64,000 bases of DNA from Methanothrix harundinacea 6Ac (GTDB lineage: Archaea > Halobacteriota > Methanosarcinia > Methanotrichales > Methanotrichaceae): the NCBI RefSeq assembly GCF_000235565.1, contig NC_017527.1, positions 1,116,001 through 1,180,000 on the forward strand, given 5' to 3'. Shown here one piece after another: positions 1-7,313 of this stretch. Below the pieces are notes generated by a model that was not told the DNA's origin, searched no databases, and saw only the letters and a list, made by a program, of their open reading frames with translations. Made by a program: the position numbers and the translations under genes. The stretch's first letter is position 1. Every line of letters starts with the position of its first letter.

Positions 1-463
1 TGTAGGTCCTGTCGTCTAAGTCTGCTCCTTCCCGAGAGGGCTCCACCACGGCAGAATCGACGACTGCACCGCCCCTCATCAGCTGGACGAAGACCTTGTT
101 GCCGTCGAGGTCGATGGACTGGATCGCAAGCTCGTACCCCTCCTCCAGCTCCAGGGGCATGCCCGAAGTGAAGACGCGATCTTCGACTTCGTCGATCAGC
201 ACCCGCGATAGTCGGCCGGATTTCGTCAGGTCGGTATCTATCGAGCTTTCCCAGAGATGGCCTACTTCAGCATAGGCGGCAAAGAGCCTCTCCCCTTGGA
301 GGTCGACGGTCCAGAAGGAGCCCCACTCCTCCAGCTGAAAGGGCTCCATTGAGGCGATTTGTGTAACGTTGCTGGTCGATGAGTCCGCGCCGAAAGCTGT
401 GCAGACAAACAGCACCCCAATGGCAAGAAAGGCCGGAATTACTTCTTTGGTGGCGATATCAAT
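1..463 (-). CDS. S-layer-type surface protein, N-terminal part (runs off the window)
   Basis: Reading the minus strand from about 463 gives a hydrophobic signal segment (PAFLAIGVLFVCTAFGA) and then a domain with the run LEEGYELAIQSIDLDGNKV, the signature of the Methanosarcinales S-layer (DUF1608-type) domain. It would be exported to the cell surface. The C-terminus lies outside the window. The start is odd: the frame has no ATG, GTG or TTG before the signal segment. A GGAGGA ribosome site lies just upstream of ATT/ATC codons at about 463-455, so either a rare start codon is used or the 5' end carries a frameshift. The family is clear; the start is not. Confidence 0.7.
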   Translation of the reverse strand, partial: MDIATKEVIPAFLAIGVLFVCTAFGADSSTSNVTQIASMEPFQLEEWGSFWTVDLQGERLFAAYAEVGHLWESSIDTDLTKSGRLSRVLIDEVEDRVFTSGMPLELEEGYELAIQSIDLDGNKVFVQLMRGGAVVDSAVVEPSREGADLDDRTY

Positions 464-818
464 TCCTCCTTTATCAACTGTTATATCTCTCGATTTAAAA
501 GGCTTTTCATCTCCTGATTAAAAGATTGACTGTTTATGATCGATTATGCGATATGGTTCGGCATCCAGTTCGAAGAGAACCTTTGAGATGGCCTTCAGGC
601 TGCTACCATATTATTTTAAGCCGTCCTGATAGCTGGACTGCGAACCGATTTTTGCTCCAACTCAAAAACGAATCATCCAGCAGCATCCCTTCCATCCGGC
701 GCCGCCCGGGTGCCCGGCACCCGCGCCCCCAGGCCGCGACAGCGCCCTCCGCCGAGATCGCGCCATCGGTACCGCGGATGGGGAGAGGTCCCCGCCACCC
801 CTTCGAGAGACCGGCTTC
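464..818. other. Gene-poor stretch with leader and GC-rich repeat
   Basis: No gene is supported here. The part near 464-525 is the A/T-rich leader of the minus-strand S-layer gene. From 691 the sequence turns very GC-rich and is a copy of a 106-bp repeat also present at 2621-2726. Short open frames here lack ribosome sites and family resemblance. Confidence 0.5.
691..796 (+). repeat. 106-bp GC-rich repeat, copy 1
   Basis: Nearly identical to 2621-2726, beginning TCCATCCGGCGCCGCCCGGG and ending near GAGAGGTCCCCGCC. Both copies lie directly upstream of decayed MNT nucleotidyltransferase fragments. Weaker relatives are seen near 985-1055 and 4140-4235. It appears to have travelled with the MNT-type modules. 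Confidence 0.75.
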
Positions 819-945
819 TTGATGGCCGCCCTCCTTCGGTCCGATCAACCGGGGCGTGGTGACCTGCGAGGGCGACGGAGAGATCCTGGCGAATTTTGCG
901 GGGCGAATGAGCCCGACGGACCTTCTGGTCTGGCGAAACGCGGGC
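819..945 (+). pseudogene. Decayed MntA-type nucleotidyltransferase fragment
   Basis: The DNA aligns with the intact MNT gene at 1144-1431: the stretch around 828-920 matches the part encoding the GSIVRGEM..SDVDILVEF region, with substitutions that remove the GS-X10-DXD catalytic pattern. There is no usable full-length frame. It is best read as a relic of an earlier MNT-HEPN module next to the intact one. Confidence 0.55.
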
Positions 946-1055
946 TTTCGGGGGGCGATCGAGCGGGAGAGCGGCCGCCCCTCATCCCGCGCCCCCCCCG
1001 CGCCCTTCGCCTCCAGGCTGCGACAGTGCCTCCGCCAAGACTGCCTCCATCCCCA

Positions 1056-1245
1056 AAAGGAGCGCGGCGGAAAAGGTGATATCATATCACCGCCCTCTTC
1101 TCAAAATTAGCCGGAGACCGGAGACAAATTTGAGGCGGAAGATATGACCGACCAGATCGAAGAGCTGCGCGAGAAGGTCCTCGCCGTCCTGCGGAGAAAC
1201 GACGTTAAGAGGGCCGCCTTCTTCGGGTCGATCGTCCGAGGCGAG
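1056..1245 (+). repeat. Duplicated promoter/operator and 5' end of mntA, copy 1
   Basis: This stretch holds the leader with a 17-bp palindrome and the first ~100 bp of mntA. It is nearly identical to 4228-4411, so the control region and gene start were duplicated together. Confidence 0.8.
1075..1091. promoter_or_regulatory. 17-bp palindrome upstream of mntA-hepT, candidate operator
   Basis: GGTGATATCATATCACC is a perfect inverted repeat with 8-bp arms around one central C, 53 bp before the mntA start. The same palindrome is kept at 4247-4263 before a truncated mntA copy. Antitoxin autoregulation through such sites is common in TA modules; the binding protein here is inferred. Confidence 0.5.
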
Positions 1246-1431
1246 ATGACCGAAGAAAGCGACGTGGACATCCTGGTGGAGTTTGAGGGGCGAAAGAGCC
1301 TGATGGACCTCTCGGGCCTCAAGATCGAGCTGGAGGAGGCGATCGACCGGGAGGTGGATGTCCTCACCTACGCTTCTCTTCACCCTCTCCTCAAAGAGAG
1401 AATCCTGAACGAGCAGGTCCCGATACTATGA
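1144..1431 (+). CDS. mntA: MntA-type minimal nucleotidyltransferase antitoxin
   Basis: A 95-residue MNT-fold protein. The GS-X10-DXD motif is intact (G28-S29, D40, D42) and a third acidic residue lies near D72 in REVDVLTY. In characterised MntA/HepT systems the MNT protein AMPylates the HEPN ribonuclease on a tyrosine and silences it. The next gene is the matching HEPN partner and starts inside this stop codon (ATGA overlap). The start follows a GAGGCGGA ribosome site. A palindrome at 1075-1091 may be its operator. Truncated or decayed relatives lie at 819, 2727 and 4310, so this module has multiplied locally. Confidence 0.88.
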   Translation: MTDQIEELREKVLAVLRRNDVKRAAFFGSIVRGEMTEESDVDILVEFEGRKSLMDLSGLKIELEEAIDREVDVLTYASLHPLLKERILNEQVPIL

Positions 1432-1769
1432 GGAAAGATCCCGAAGTATTTCTCGCCCACATTCTGGAGTCGATAGACCTGATCGAGGGTTATTCAGCGG
1501 GCAAAACTCGAGAGGAGTTCGTAGAATCGCGCCAGCTCCAGGACGCCATAATTCGCAGAATCGAGATCATCGGCGAGGCCGTCAAAAACCTCCCCGAAGA
1601 TTTCAAAAGAAATCATCCTGAGATCGCATGGCAGAAGGTCGCCGGCATGAGGGACGTGCTGATTCATCAGTACTTCGGAGTCGATCTCGCCCTCACCTGG
1701 GACGTCATCCAGAGCGACATACCAGATCTGAAGAGGTACATCTCCAGGATAAGAGAGGGGAGGAAATAG
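1428..1769 (+). CDS. hepT: HepT-type HEPN ribonuclease toxin
   Basis: A 113-residue all-helical HEPN protein with the RX4HXY catalytic motif at R75, H80 and Y82 (RDVLIHQY). In the family this motif forms an RNase site, and the tyrosine is the target of the MNT antitoxin. It overlaps mntA by ATGA, the usual order for this TA type. Nothing in the reading frame suggests damage. Whether it is active as a toxin is inferred from family knowledge. Confidence 0.88.
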   Translation: MRKDPEVFLAHILESIDLIEGYSAGKTREEFVESRQLQDAIIRRIEIIGEAVKNLPEDFKRNHPEIAWQKVAGMRDVLIHQYFGVDLALTWDVIQSDIPDLKRYISRIREGRK

Positions 1770-1884
1770 AAGATCTCTATTTTCATCGGAAGAACCTTTC
1801 AGCTCCGCCCCTGGCCAGTGATAGAGGGTTTTTCGAAGAGCTTCATCCTCGGTGCTATTGATATTTTTATTATTAGGCCAGACT

Positions 1885-2133
1885 TCATGCTCGATTCTTC
1901 GTCCCGAACCGCTTGGCAACGTTGAGGAAGGTCATCCCCACCACCTCGCCCTTCTCGCGCCGGATGATGATGTCGTCGTCGGTCAGCTCGGAGTCGTCGG
2001 CACGGCTAGGCCTCTTGAAGTTCACATAGAGGACGTCCGCCTCCTCGTCGTATTCGACCCAGATCTTCTTATGGGGGATGGTGAGCAGGTGGGGGACCAG
2101 CGCCGATACCTTCTCTACCTCTGCCGCGCCCAT
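1885..2133 (-). CDS. DUF2283 protein, probable antitoxin partner
   Basis: An 82-residue protein whose core (IWVEYDEEADVLYVNFKRP, then DDDIIIRREKGEVVGMTFLN) is the DUF2283 pattern of a small beta-rich domain. It is translated after the 2115-2426 gene and overlaps it by 19 bp. DUF2283 genes commonly pair with small RelE/PBECR-like or DUF4258-like proteins in toxin-antitoxin-like cassettes, and this arrangement fits. The exact function is not established. Confidence 0.75.
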   Translation of the reverse strand: MGAAEVEKVSALVPHLLTIPHKKIWVEYDEEADVLYVNFKRPSRADDSELTDDDIIIRREKGEVVGMTFLNVAKRFGTKNRA

Positions 2134-2426
2134 ATCTTTGACCTCCTTTCAAGCTGCTTTGACCTTCTCGTGAGAAACGCCGTGATTACGAAGCCACCCT
2201 CTCGGCTTACCTCTTTATAAACCACGACCAGATATTTATCGCTTTGCACCTCTTTTGTCGCCAGAAGCTCCCCGGACTCGGCTTCATAGATCGCATCAGG
2301 GTCCTCTACGGTCTCCAGGACGTCGGAATAGAGGCCCGCCATCTCGGTGTGAGATTCTATTATGTGCAGCCATCTTTCATCCGGCAGCCGGATCTGCACG
2401 TCGTTCTTCGATCTGACCGTCTCCAT
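2115..2426 (-). CDS. Small PBECR/RelE-like nuclease-fold protein, probable toxin
   Basis: A 103-residue protein with a pattern typical of barnase-EndoU-ColicinE5/D-RelE-like (PBECR) domains: DERWLHIIESHTEM near the N-terminus, a GELLATK strand, KYLVVVYKEV, and a C-terminal GFVITAFLTRR. It lies immediately upstream of the DUF2283 gene on the same strand with a short overlap, a pairing usually read as a TA-like cassette. A minus-strand TATA-like element (TTTATAAGG) lies near 2508-2517. The specific family is assigned from pattern only. Confidence 0.65.
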   Translation of the reverse strand: METVRSKNDVQIRLPDERWLHIIESHTEMAGLYSDVLETVEDPDAIYEAESGELLATKEVQSDKYLVVVYKEVSREGGFVITAFLTRRSKQLERRSKIWARQR

Positions 2427-2620
2427 TCAAGCGCCCCCGGTAACCACAGTTCTGTTGAGGATACTTACGGCGTATAGGCACTACATCAGATGATGGTGGT
2501 CCAATCCTTATAAAAGAATCTGCATACGATCACAGATTCGGCGAACGCAAAAGCTCTTCGAATCGATCCCTCCCCGCATCTTGCAACTTTAGCACCAACC
2601 CAACGCTTCTGGCCGCCCCC

Positions 2621-2726
2621 TCCATCCGGCGCCGCCCGGGTGCCCGGCGCCCGCGCCCAGGCTGCGACAGCGCCCTCCGCCGAGATCGCGCCATCGGTAC
2701 CGCGGATGGGGGAGAGGTCCCCGCCG
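2621..2726 (+). repeat. 106-bp GC-rich repeat, copy 2
   Basis: Near-identical copy of 691-796. It is followed directly by a decayed MNT fragment, as is copy 1, so repeat and MNT were duplicated as one unit. Confidence 0.75.
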
Positions 2727-2951
2727 CCCTCCTTCGGTCCGATCCACCGGGGCGAATTGACCCGCGAGGGCGACGTCGAAATCGTGGCGGAGTCATCGGG
2801 TCGGATGAGCCCGACGGACCTTCCGGAGCAGGAGGATCGCGGGCTTTCGGGTGCCGATCGGCAGAGGAGGCGGCCGCCCCTCGCCCGGCGCCGCCCGCCG
2901 TCCCCTGGTGAAAGAGAGGATTGTCGGCGAGCAGGTACTGATATAATGAGG
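2727..2951 (+). pseudogene. Decayed full-length MntA-type gene
   Basis: The region follows the mntA pattern from the CTTCGGTCCGATC block to a tail (GAAAGAGAGGAT, GAGCAGGTACTGATATAATGAGG) that matches the end of the intact gene at 1390-1435. It even keeps the ATGA where a hepT would begin. Internal substitutions and indels destroy the frame and the catalytic motif, and no HEPN gene follows. Confidence 0.6.
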
Positions 2952-3029
2952 GGTGACCCAGGCTAACTGCTTTCGGCTCCAAAGATCCTGAAAAATTTTC
3001 TTTTGACGCAACCCGTGAGCGTTCACCCT

Positions 3030-3377
3030 CTAATCATTCTCCTCCTCATCCATTATCTGATCGAGCTTGTCGAGGAGGGGGCGGACCTCATTTTGAAGGA
3101 TATCCCAAATTATCTCCTCGTCCAGGCTGAAGTAACGATGAACAGAGATATCCCTCAGACCTGCGATCTTACGCCACTGAACCTCAGGATAGCGCTTCCT
3201 TATATGAGGCGGGACCTGCTTGGCCGCCTCACCCAGGACTACGAGGTTGTAAACGACGGCATCATGGAAGACTTCATCTGAAGCGAACAGGTCAAAGTCC
3301 AGGTTCTCTGCATACCGCAAAAGCTTCCTGCAGGAGATCTGTATATCCTCAAGATAGAGCCTGTAGTCCCTGGACAT
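3030..3377 (-). CDS. hepT: HepT-type HEPN ribonuclease toxin (second module)
   Basis: A 115-residue HEPN protein with RX4HXY at R75, H80 and Y82 (RDISVHRY), at the same residue numbers as the first HepT. It is translated after the MNT gene at 3349-3657 and overlaps it by 29 bp, so the two are almost certainly co-expressed. Sequence divergence from the 1428-1769 HepT shows an independently acquired module rather than a recent duplicate. Confidence 0.88.
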   Translation of the reverse strand: MSRDYRLYLEDIQISCRKLLRYAENLDFDLFASDEVFHDAVVYNLVVLGEAAKQVPPHIRKRYPEVQWRKIAGLRDISVHRYFSLDEEIIWDILQNEVRPLLDKLDQIMDEEEND

Positions 3378-3657
3378 ATCGGGCCTCGCTCTCGATCCGC
3401 GCCTTCAACCCCGGCCGGATAGACCTCCTGGTGACGAGATCGACAGGACGGCCCAGAAGATCCTCCAGGAAGAACTTCAAGTCCATGTAGCCGTTGAAGG
3501 TGGCAGGGCCAGAAAACTCCACCAGGACGTCCACGTCGCTCTCCGGCCCTGCCTCGTCCCTGGCGGTGGACCCGAAGATGGCGAGGCTCTTCACCCCCAT
3601 CTTGAGCAGATCATCCCTGCGGGCTTCCAGGATCTGGAGGATCTCGGACCTTCTCAT
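3349..3657 (-). CDS. mntA: MntA-type nucleotidyltransferase antitoxin (second module)
   Basis: A 102-residue MNT protein with intact GS-X10-DXD (G29-S30, D41, D43; FGSTARDEAGPESDVDVLVEF read around these residues). It is the upstream partner of the HEPN gene at 3030-3377. A minus-strand TATA-like stretch (CTTTATATT) lies about 30 bp upstream near 3690. A truncated copy of this gene's 5' end, with its leader, is present at 5305-5458. Confidence 0.87.
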   Translation of the reverse strand: MRRSEILQILEARRDDLLKMGVKSLAIFGSTARDEAGPESDVDVLVEFSGPATFNGYMDLKFFLEDLLGRPVDLVTRRSIRPGLKARIESEARYVQGLQALS

Positions 3658-3767
3658 GGTTACTCAGAGATTATTAAGCAGTTCTCAATATAAAGGGCTT
3701 TTGAGGCCTCTATCCTTGATCTTCATGAACAGGATCAAGAACAAGGATTTCCAAAATGCGTCTTGAA

Positions 3768-4043
3768 TCACCGCTCTCGCTGCGAGAGATCCGAGAACGG
3801 AGACCTATCAAGCGGGAAGTCGATCTTCTGCCCGCCCATCGGCGGGATCGGAAGGCCTCTCTGGAGCCTTGCCACGATCCACTCCTCGATGACCTCGATC
3901 AGCTCCTTTCTGCACTCCTCGACCGTCCTGCCCGATGCCCAGACGCCGGGCAGCTCGGGGACCGAGGCGAAGTACGGATCATCGTCCTCGATAACCTTGT
4001 ATTCGGCTCTGGCTAGCGCCGTCTCCACATACTCCGAGAACAT
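3768..4043 (-). CDS. hicB: Solitary HicB-family antitoxin-like protein
   Basis: A 91-residue protein with the HicB pattern: VIEDDDPYFASVPELPGVWASGRTVEE, then ECRKELIEVIEEWI. HicB proteins have a degenerate RNase H-like fold and neutralise the HicA mRNA interferase. No hicA is seen on either side: only about 110 bp separate this gene from the mntA at 3349, and the upstream DNA is non-coding. It is therefore an orphan antitoxin, perhaps the survivor of a broken pair. Confidence 0.75.
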   Translation of the reverse strand: MFSEYVETALARAEYKVIEDDDPYFASVPELPGVWASGRTVEECRKELIEVIEEWIVARLQRGLPIPPMGGQKIDFPLDRSPFSDLSQRER

Positions 4044-4227
4044 GCTATCAGTAGTTTTGACTCTAAAGGGATTTAACGCTTGGGGAGGAGAGTTCCTCCT
4101 CCGGCCTCAAGATGCTCCTCCCTACTGCTGCCTCCGGCAGCATCCCCCACTCCAGCGCCGCCCGGTCGCCCGCGCCTCTCGCCTCCTGACCGCAAATCTT
4201 CCACCCTCCGAAATTGCGCCATCCTCG

Positions 4228-4411
4228 AAAGGAGCGCGGCGGAAAAGGTGATATCATATCACCGCCCTCTATTCAAAAATAGCCGAAAGAGGGATTTGAG
4301 GCGGTATATATGACCGACCAGATCGAAGAGCTGCGCGAAAAGGTCCTCGCCGTCCTGCGGAGAAACGACGTTAAGAGGGCCGCCTTCTTCCGGTCGATCG
4401 TCCGGGGCGAG
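4228..4411 (+). repeat. Duplicated promoter/operator and 5' end of mntA, copy 2
   Basis: Nearly identical to 1056-1245 across leader, palindrome and the first ~100 bp of mntA. Identity stops shortly after the codons for the catalytic GS dipeptide. Confidence 0.8.
4247..4263. promoter_or_regulatory. 17-bp palindrome, second copy
   Basis: GGTGATATCATATCACC again, identical to 1075-1091, in front of the truncated mntA at 4310. If the palindrome is an operator, this copy may place the downstream methyltransferase under antitoxin control. Confidence 0.45.
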
Positions 4412-4519
4412 GTGATCCGCGAGGGAGAGGGAGAGATCCTGGTGGAGCTTTCGGGCCGTCCCTCCGGGGTCGCCAGGACCGGAGCGATGGACGAAATCTC
4501 TTTTGACATGTCATGCTAG
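4310..4519 (+). pseudogene. Truncated mntA (first half of an MNT antitoxin)
   Basis: The first ~34 codons match mntA at 1144 (MTDQIEELREKVLAVLRR...). A G-to-C change turns the catalytic glycine into arginine (FFRSIV instead of FFGSIV), and the following part diverges and stops within 70 codons, before any HEPN gene. The stop overlaps the region where the methyltransferase begins. It is a dead antitoxin fragment that still has its promoter. Confidence 0.65.
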
Positions 4520-4541
4520 ATTCGGGTCTGGTGAGAGGCGA

Positions 4542-5300
4542 ATGGAAAGATCACGGTGGGCAGCCTACGGCGATCTCGCCTGGACGGATACGGTGGTCTC
4601 ATCTCCCGAGGATGCGAGGCAAGAGACCGAGTATTTCTGTGAGCTGATCCGGTCAAACTCCCGGATCGAGGTCAAAACGCTCCTTCATCTCGGCTGTGGG
4701 GCCGGGATGAATGATTTCACATTCAAGAGAGAGTTCTATGTTACTGGGGTCGACATCAGCGAGGGGATGCTGGAGATAGCCCGGAAGCTCAACCCCGAGG
4801 TTCGATATATCCGCGGCGAGATGCGAGATCTCTCCCTTGAGGAGACCTTCGACGCCGTCGTCATCCCCGACAGCATCGGATATATGACGACGGAACGAGA
4901 CCTCGAAAGGGCGATCTCGACGGCGAACGGACACCTCAAGCCGGGCGGGGTCCTCCTGATCGTCGCCCTCGTCAGCGAAGATTTCATGGAGAACAATTTC
5001 GCATATGCTGGATCAGCAGGAGACCTCGAAGTCACCATATTCGAGAACAATCAAAGGTGCTGGTCTAATCCGGCGATGTATGAAGCCGTCCTCGTCTATC
5101 TGATCCGCCGCCAGGGCGAGCTGGAAGTGATCACTGACCGCCATGAGCAAGGCCTCTTTCCATCGACCGCCTGGTTCTCTCTATTGGCAGATCTCGGACT
5201 TGAAGTCCGGGAGTCGGTGATGAAAGACTCCTACGACGACTTCATCCTCGGCGATGGAAGATACCATCTCAGGGTGTTTATATGCAGAAAACCGCTCTGA
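4542..5300 (+). CDS. Class I SAM-dependent methyltransferase
   Basis: A 252-residue Rossmann-fold methyltransferase. Motif I is LHLGCGAGMNDFTF, the motif II acid is in VTGVDISEGML, the motif IV region is DAVVIPDSIGYM, and HLKPGGVLLIVAL follows. I chose ATG 4542 because of the GGTGAGAGGCG ribosome site just before it. The substrate is unknown. The gene sits behind the truncated mntA and its promoter copy. The first ~110 bp of this gene recur at 5464-5577, showing that the locus has recombined. Confidence 0.8.
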   Translation: MERSRWAAYGDLAWTDTVVSSPEDARQETEYFCELIRSNSRIEVKTLLHLGCGAGMNDFTFKREFYVTGVDISEGMLEIARKLNPEVRYIRGEMRDLSLEETFDAVVIPDSIGYMTTERDLERAISTANGHLKPGGVLLIVALVSEDFMENNFAYAGSAGDLEVTIFENNQRCWSNPAMYEAVLVYLIRRQGELEVITDRHEQGLFPSTAWFSLLADLGLEVRESVMKDSYDDFILGDGRYHLRVFICRKPL

Positions 5301-5304
5301 TATC

Positions 5305-5438
5305 CAGGACGCCCACTTCGCTCACCGCCCGGTCCTCTTCCCTGGCGGCGGACCCGAAGATGGCGAGGCTCTTCACCCCATCTTGAGCAGATCATCCCTG
5401 CGGGCCTGGAGCCTCTGGAAGATCTCGGATCGTCTCAT
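5305..5438 (-). pseudogene. 5' fragment of the second-type mntA
   Basis: On the minus strand this repeats the first ~130 bp of the mntA at 3349-3657, including start codon, the FGS motif region and the leader up to about 5458, with small indels. It stops before the DXD motif and has no HEPN partner. Confidence 0.6.
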
Positions 5439-5463
5439 GGTATCTCGGAGATTATTACGCTGG

Positions 5464-5577
5464 GGCGAATGGAAAGATCCCGGTGGGCAGCCTGCGGCGA
5501 TCTCGCCTGGACGGATACGGTGTTCTCATCTCCCGAGGAGGCGAGGCAAGAGACCGGGTATTTCTGTGAGCTGATCC
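5464..5577 (+). pseudogene. Duplicated 5' fragment of the methyltransferase gene
   Basis: Nearly identical to 4537-4650 (GCGAATGGAAAGATC onwards), the ribosome site and first ~36 codons of the methyltransferase. It is joined directly to the mntA fragment leader and ends without a methyltransferase body. Confidence 0.7.
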
Positions 5578-5668
5578 ATCGCCCATCGGGGGCCGGTCGG
5601 ATTTTATGGCAGTAAATATAATAAATTAGGATTAAAAAGACGGGGGAGGCCCCCCGGCGGATCGTACC

Positions 5669-6421
5669 CTAGCCGGTCAGCAGGTCCGCGAGCCCCTCCA
5701 CCTCCGCAACTGCAAAGTCGAACTCGTCACCTGCGAGCCCCGCCCTGAAGATCTCCTTCTTCTCGGGGATCGCCGCCGCCACCCTCTCTTTCTCCAGAAA
5801 CTCGAGCATGGCGGCTTTCCGCTCCTCATCGACTCGGTTGAGGACGAAGTAGAGGGGCTTATTTATCTTCTTGGAGATCTCGGCGATCTTCTTCGATAAG
5901 AGGAGGGATTCGTAGGAGGGGTCCAGGACCGCCAGAATGGCGTCGCACCCCGCCTCGATCCCGCGGCCGAAGTGCTCTATCCCCGCCTCGGTGTCGACGA
6001 TCACCATCTCCTTATTCCCCACTGCGAGGTTGTCGAGGAACTTTCTGGAGAGGGCCCCCATGGGACAGGCGCACCCCTCCCCGAAGTCGTGGATCTTCCC
6101 GATGGCGAGAAGCCTGATCCCGTCCTTCTCCGTCGTCGCCTCGGCGGGGATGGAGGCGAAGGTCCACTTTTCGTCGAAGAGGGAGGCCTCCTCGCCCCCG
6201 GCGAAGGACCTTCTCATCTTCCCCATCATCTCCTTCTTTCCCCCGAAGTGGTCCATGAGGGTGGACGGAAGCTCCATCCCCAGCTGCCGGTGGAGGCCGT
6301 AGTTCGACTCGTCGCTGTCCACCACCAGAACGTTGAATCCTCTCTTTGCCATGCTCTTCGCCAGGAGCGCCGCAACGGTGCTCTTGCCGCTCCCGCCTTT
6401 TCCGCATACCAGAACTTTCAT
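5669..6421 (-). CDS. cooC: CooC-type Ni-insertion ATPase for CO dehydrogenase
   Basis: A 250-residue MinD/CooC-family ATPase. The deviant P-loop GKGGSGKST is at residues 8-16 and the VVDTEAG switch follows. The CXC metal motif is C117-X-C119 in GEGCACPMG. CooC proteins use ATP to load nickel into carbon monoxide dehydrogenase, a key enzyme of acetoclastic methanogens as part of CODH/ACS. The gene is last in a minus-strand run with a FecCD-type ABC transporter, 55 bp after the ATPase gene, which suggests the transporter supplies nickel (inference). Confidence 0.85.
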   Translation of the reverse strand: MKVLVCGKGGSGKSTVAALLAKSMAKRGFNVLVVDSDESNYGLHRQLGMELPSTLMDHFGGKKEMMGKMRRSFAGGEEASLFDEKWTFASIPAEATTEKDGIRLLAIGKIHDFGEGCACPMGALSRKFLDNLAVGNKEMVIVDTEAGIEHFGRGIEAGCDAILAVLDPSYESLLLSKKIAEISKKINKPLYFVLNRVDEERKAAMLEFLEKERVAAAIPEKKEIFRAGLAGDEFDFAVAEVEGLADLLTG

Positions 6422-6476
6422 CCTTTTTCACATCCCTTATGATATAACGATCATCAGTCCCCTTCCTCCCCCGGAT

Positions 6477-7313
6477 CTAAAGGGGGAGGATGATCCTGCG
6501 GCCGTCGATCTCGAGGATCTCCACCTTCATCCCGTAGGCATCCTCTATATTCTCTGGGGTCATCACCTCTTCGGGGCGGCCGTAAGCCACCACGTTCCCC
6601 CCGGAGGGGGCGTCTCTCCTCAAAGCCGGATGATGTACTGCCCCATCTCCTCCCTTCGGGAGGCGTCGCATCAGGACCACCCGGTCGGAGTAGGCGAGGG
6701 CGTGGTTTGGGTCATGGAGGGTCATTATCACCGTCACCCCCTCGGTTGCGGCTATAGAGGTGACGGTCTTGAGGACCCTCACCTGATTTTTGAAGTCCAG
6801 GTAAGACGTCGGCTCGTCCAGGAGGAGGAACCTCGGCTCCTGGGCGAGGGACCTGGCGATCATCACCATCTGCCTCTCTCCGCCGCTGATCTGGGTGTAG
6901 GGCCGGTCCGAGAGATGGCCCGCCCCCACCAGCTCCAGGGCTCGGCGGGCCACCTCGAAGTCCCTGGCCCCGGGGGACGAGAAGTTGGAGATGTGGGGGA
7001 GCCTCCCGGTGAGGACTATCTCGAAGGAGGTGAAGGGAAAGGAAGATCGGTGCCCCTGGGGGACGTATCCGATAACCTGCGCCAGCTCCCTCGCCCCCAT
7101 CTGGGAGGCGATCTTTCCGTCGATGACCACCGACCCCGAGGCTGGCTTCAGGAGGCGGTTTATCGTCTTGAGAAGGGTGGTCTTGCCGCAGCCGTTCGGC
7201 CCCAGGAGGGTCACCTTCGACCCCCGATCTATGGAGAGGTCTATCCCGGCGAGGATCGGCATCCCGTTGTAGCCGAAGCTCAGATCCCGCACCTCTATGC
7301 CGCTCATTCCCAT
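6477..7313 (-). CDS. ABC transporter ATPase, FecE/BtuD type
   Basis: A 278-residue nucleotide-binding subunit with Walker A GPNGCGKTT, signature ISGGERQMV, Walker B FLLLDEP and the switch histidine in TLHDPNHAL. It energises import of a metal complex or corrinoid by the permease encoded just upstream, which it overlaps by 10 bp. The C-terminal extension after the core (YGRPEEVMTPENIEDAYGMKVEILEIDGR) is typical of the iron-siderophore/B12 branch. The substrate cannot be read from sequence; cooC downstream favours nickel. Confidence 0.88.
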   Translation of the reverse strand: MGMSGIEVRDLSFGYNGMPILAGIDLSIDRGSKVTLLGPNGCGKTTLLKTINRLLKPASGSVVIDGKIASQMGARELAQVIGYVPQGHRSSFPFTSFEIVLTGRLPHISNFSSPGARDFEVARRALELVGAGHLSDRPYTQISGGERQMVMIARSLAQEPRFLLLDEPTSYLDFKNQVRVLKTVTSIAATEGVTVIMTLHDPNHALAYSDRVVLMRRLPKGGDGAVHHPALRRDAPSGGNVVAYGRPEEVMTPENIEDAYGMKVEILEIDGRRIILPL

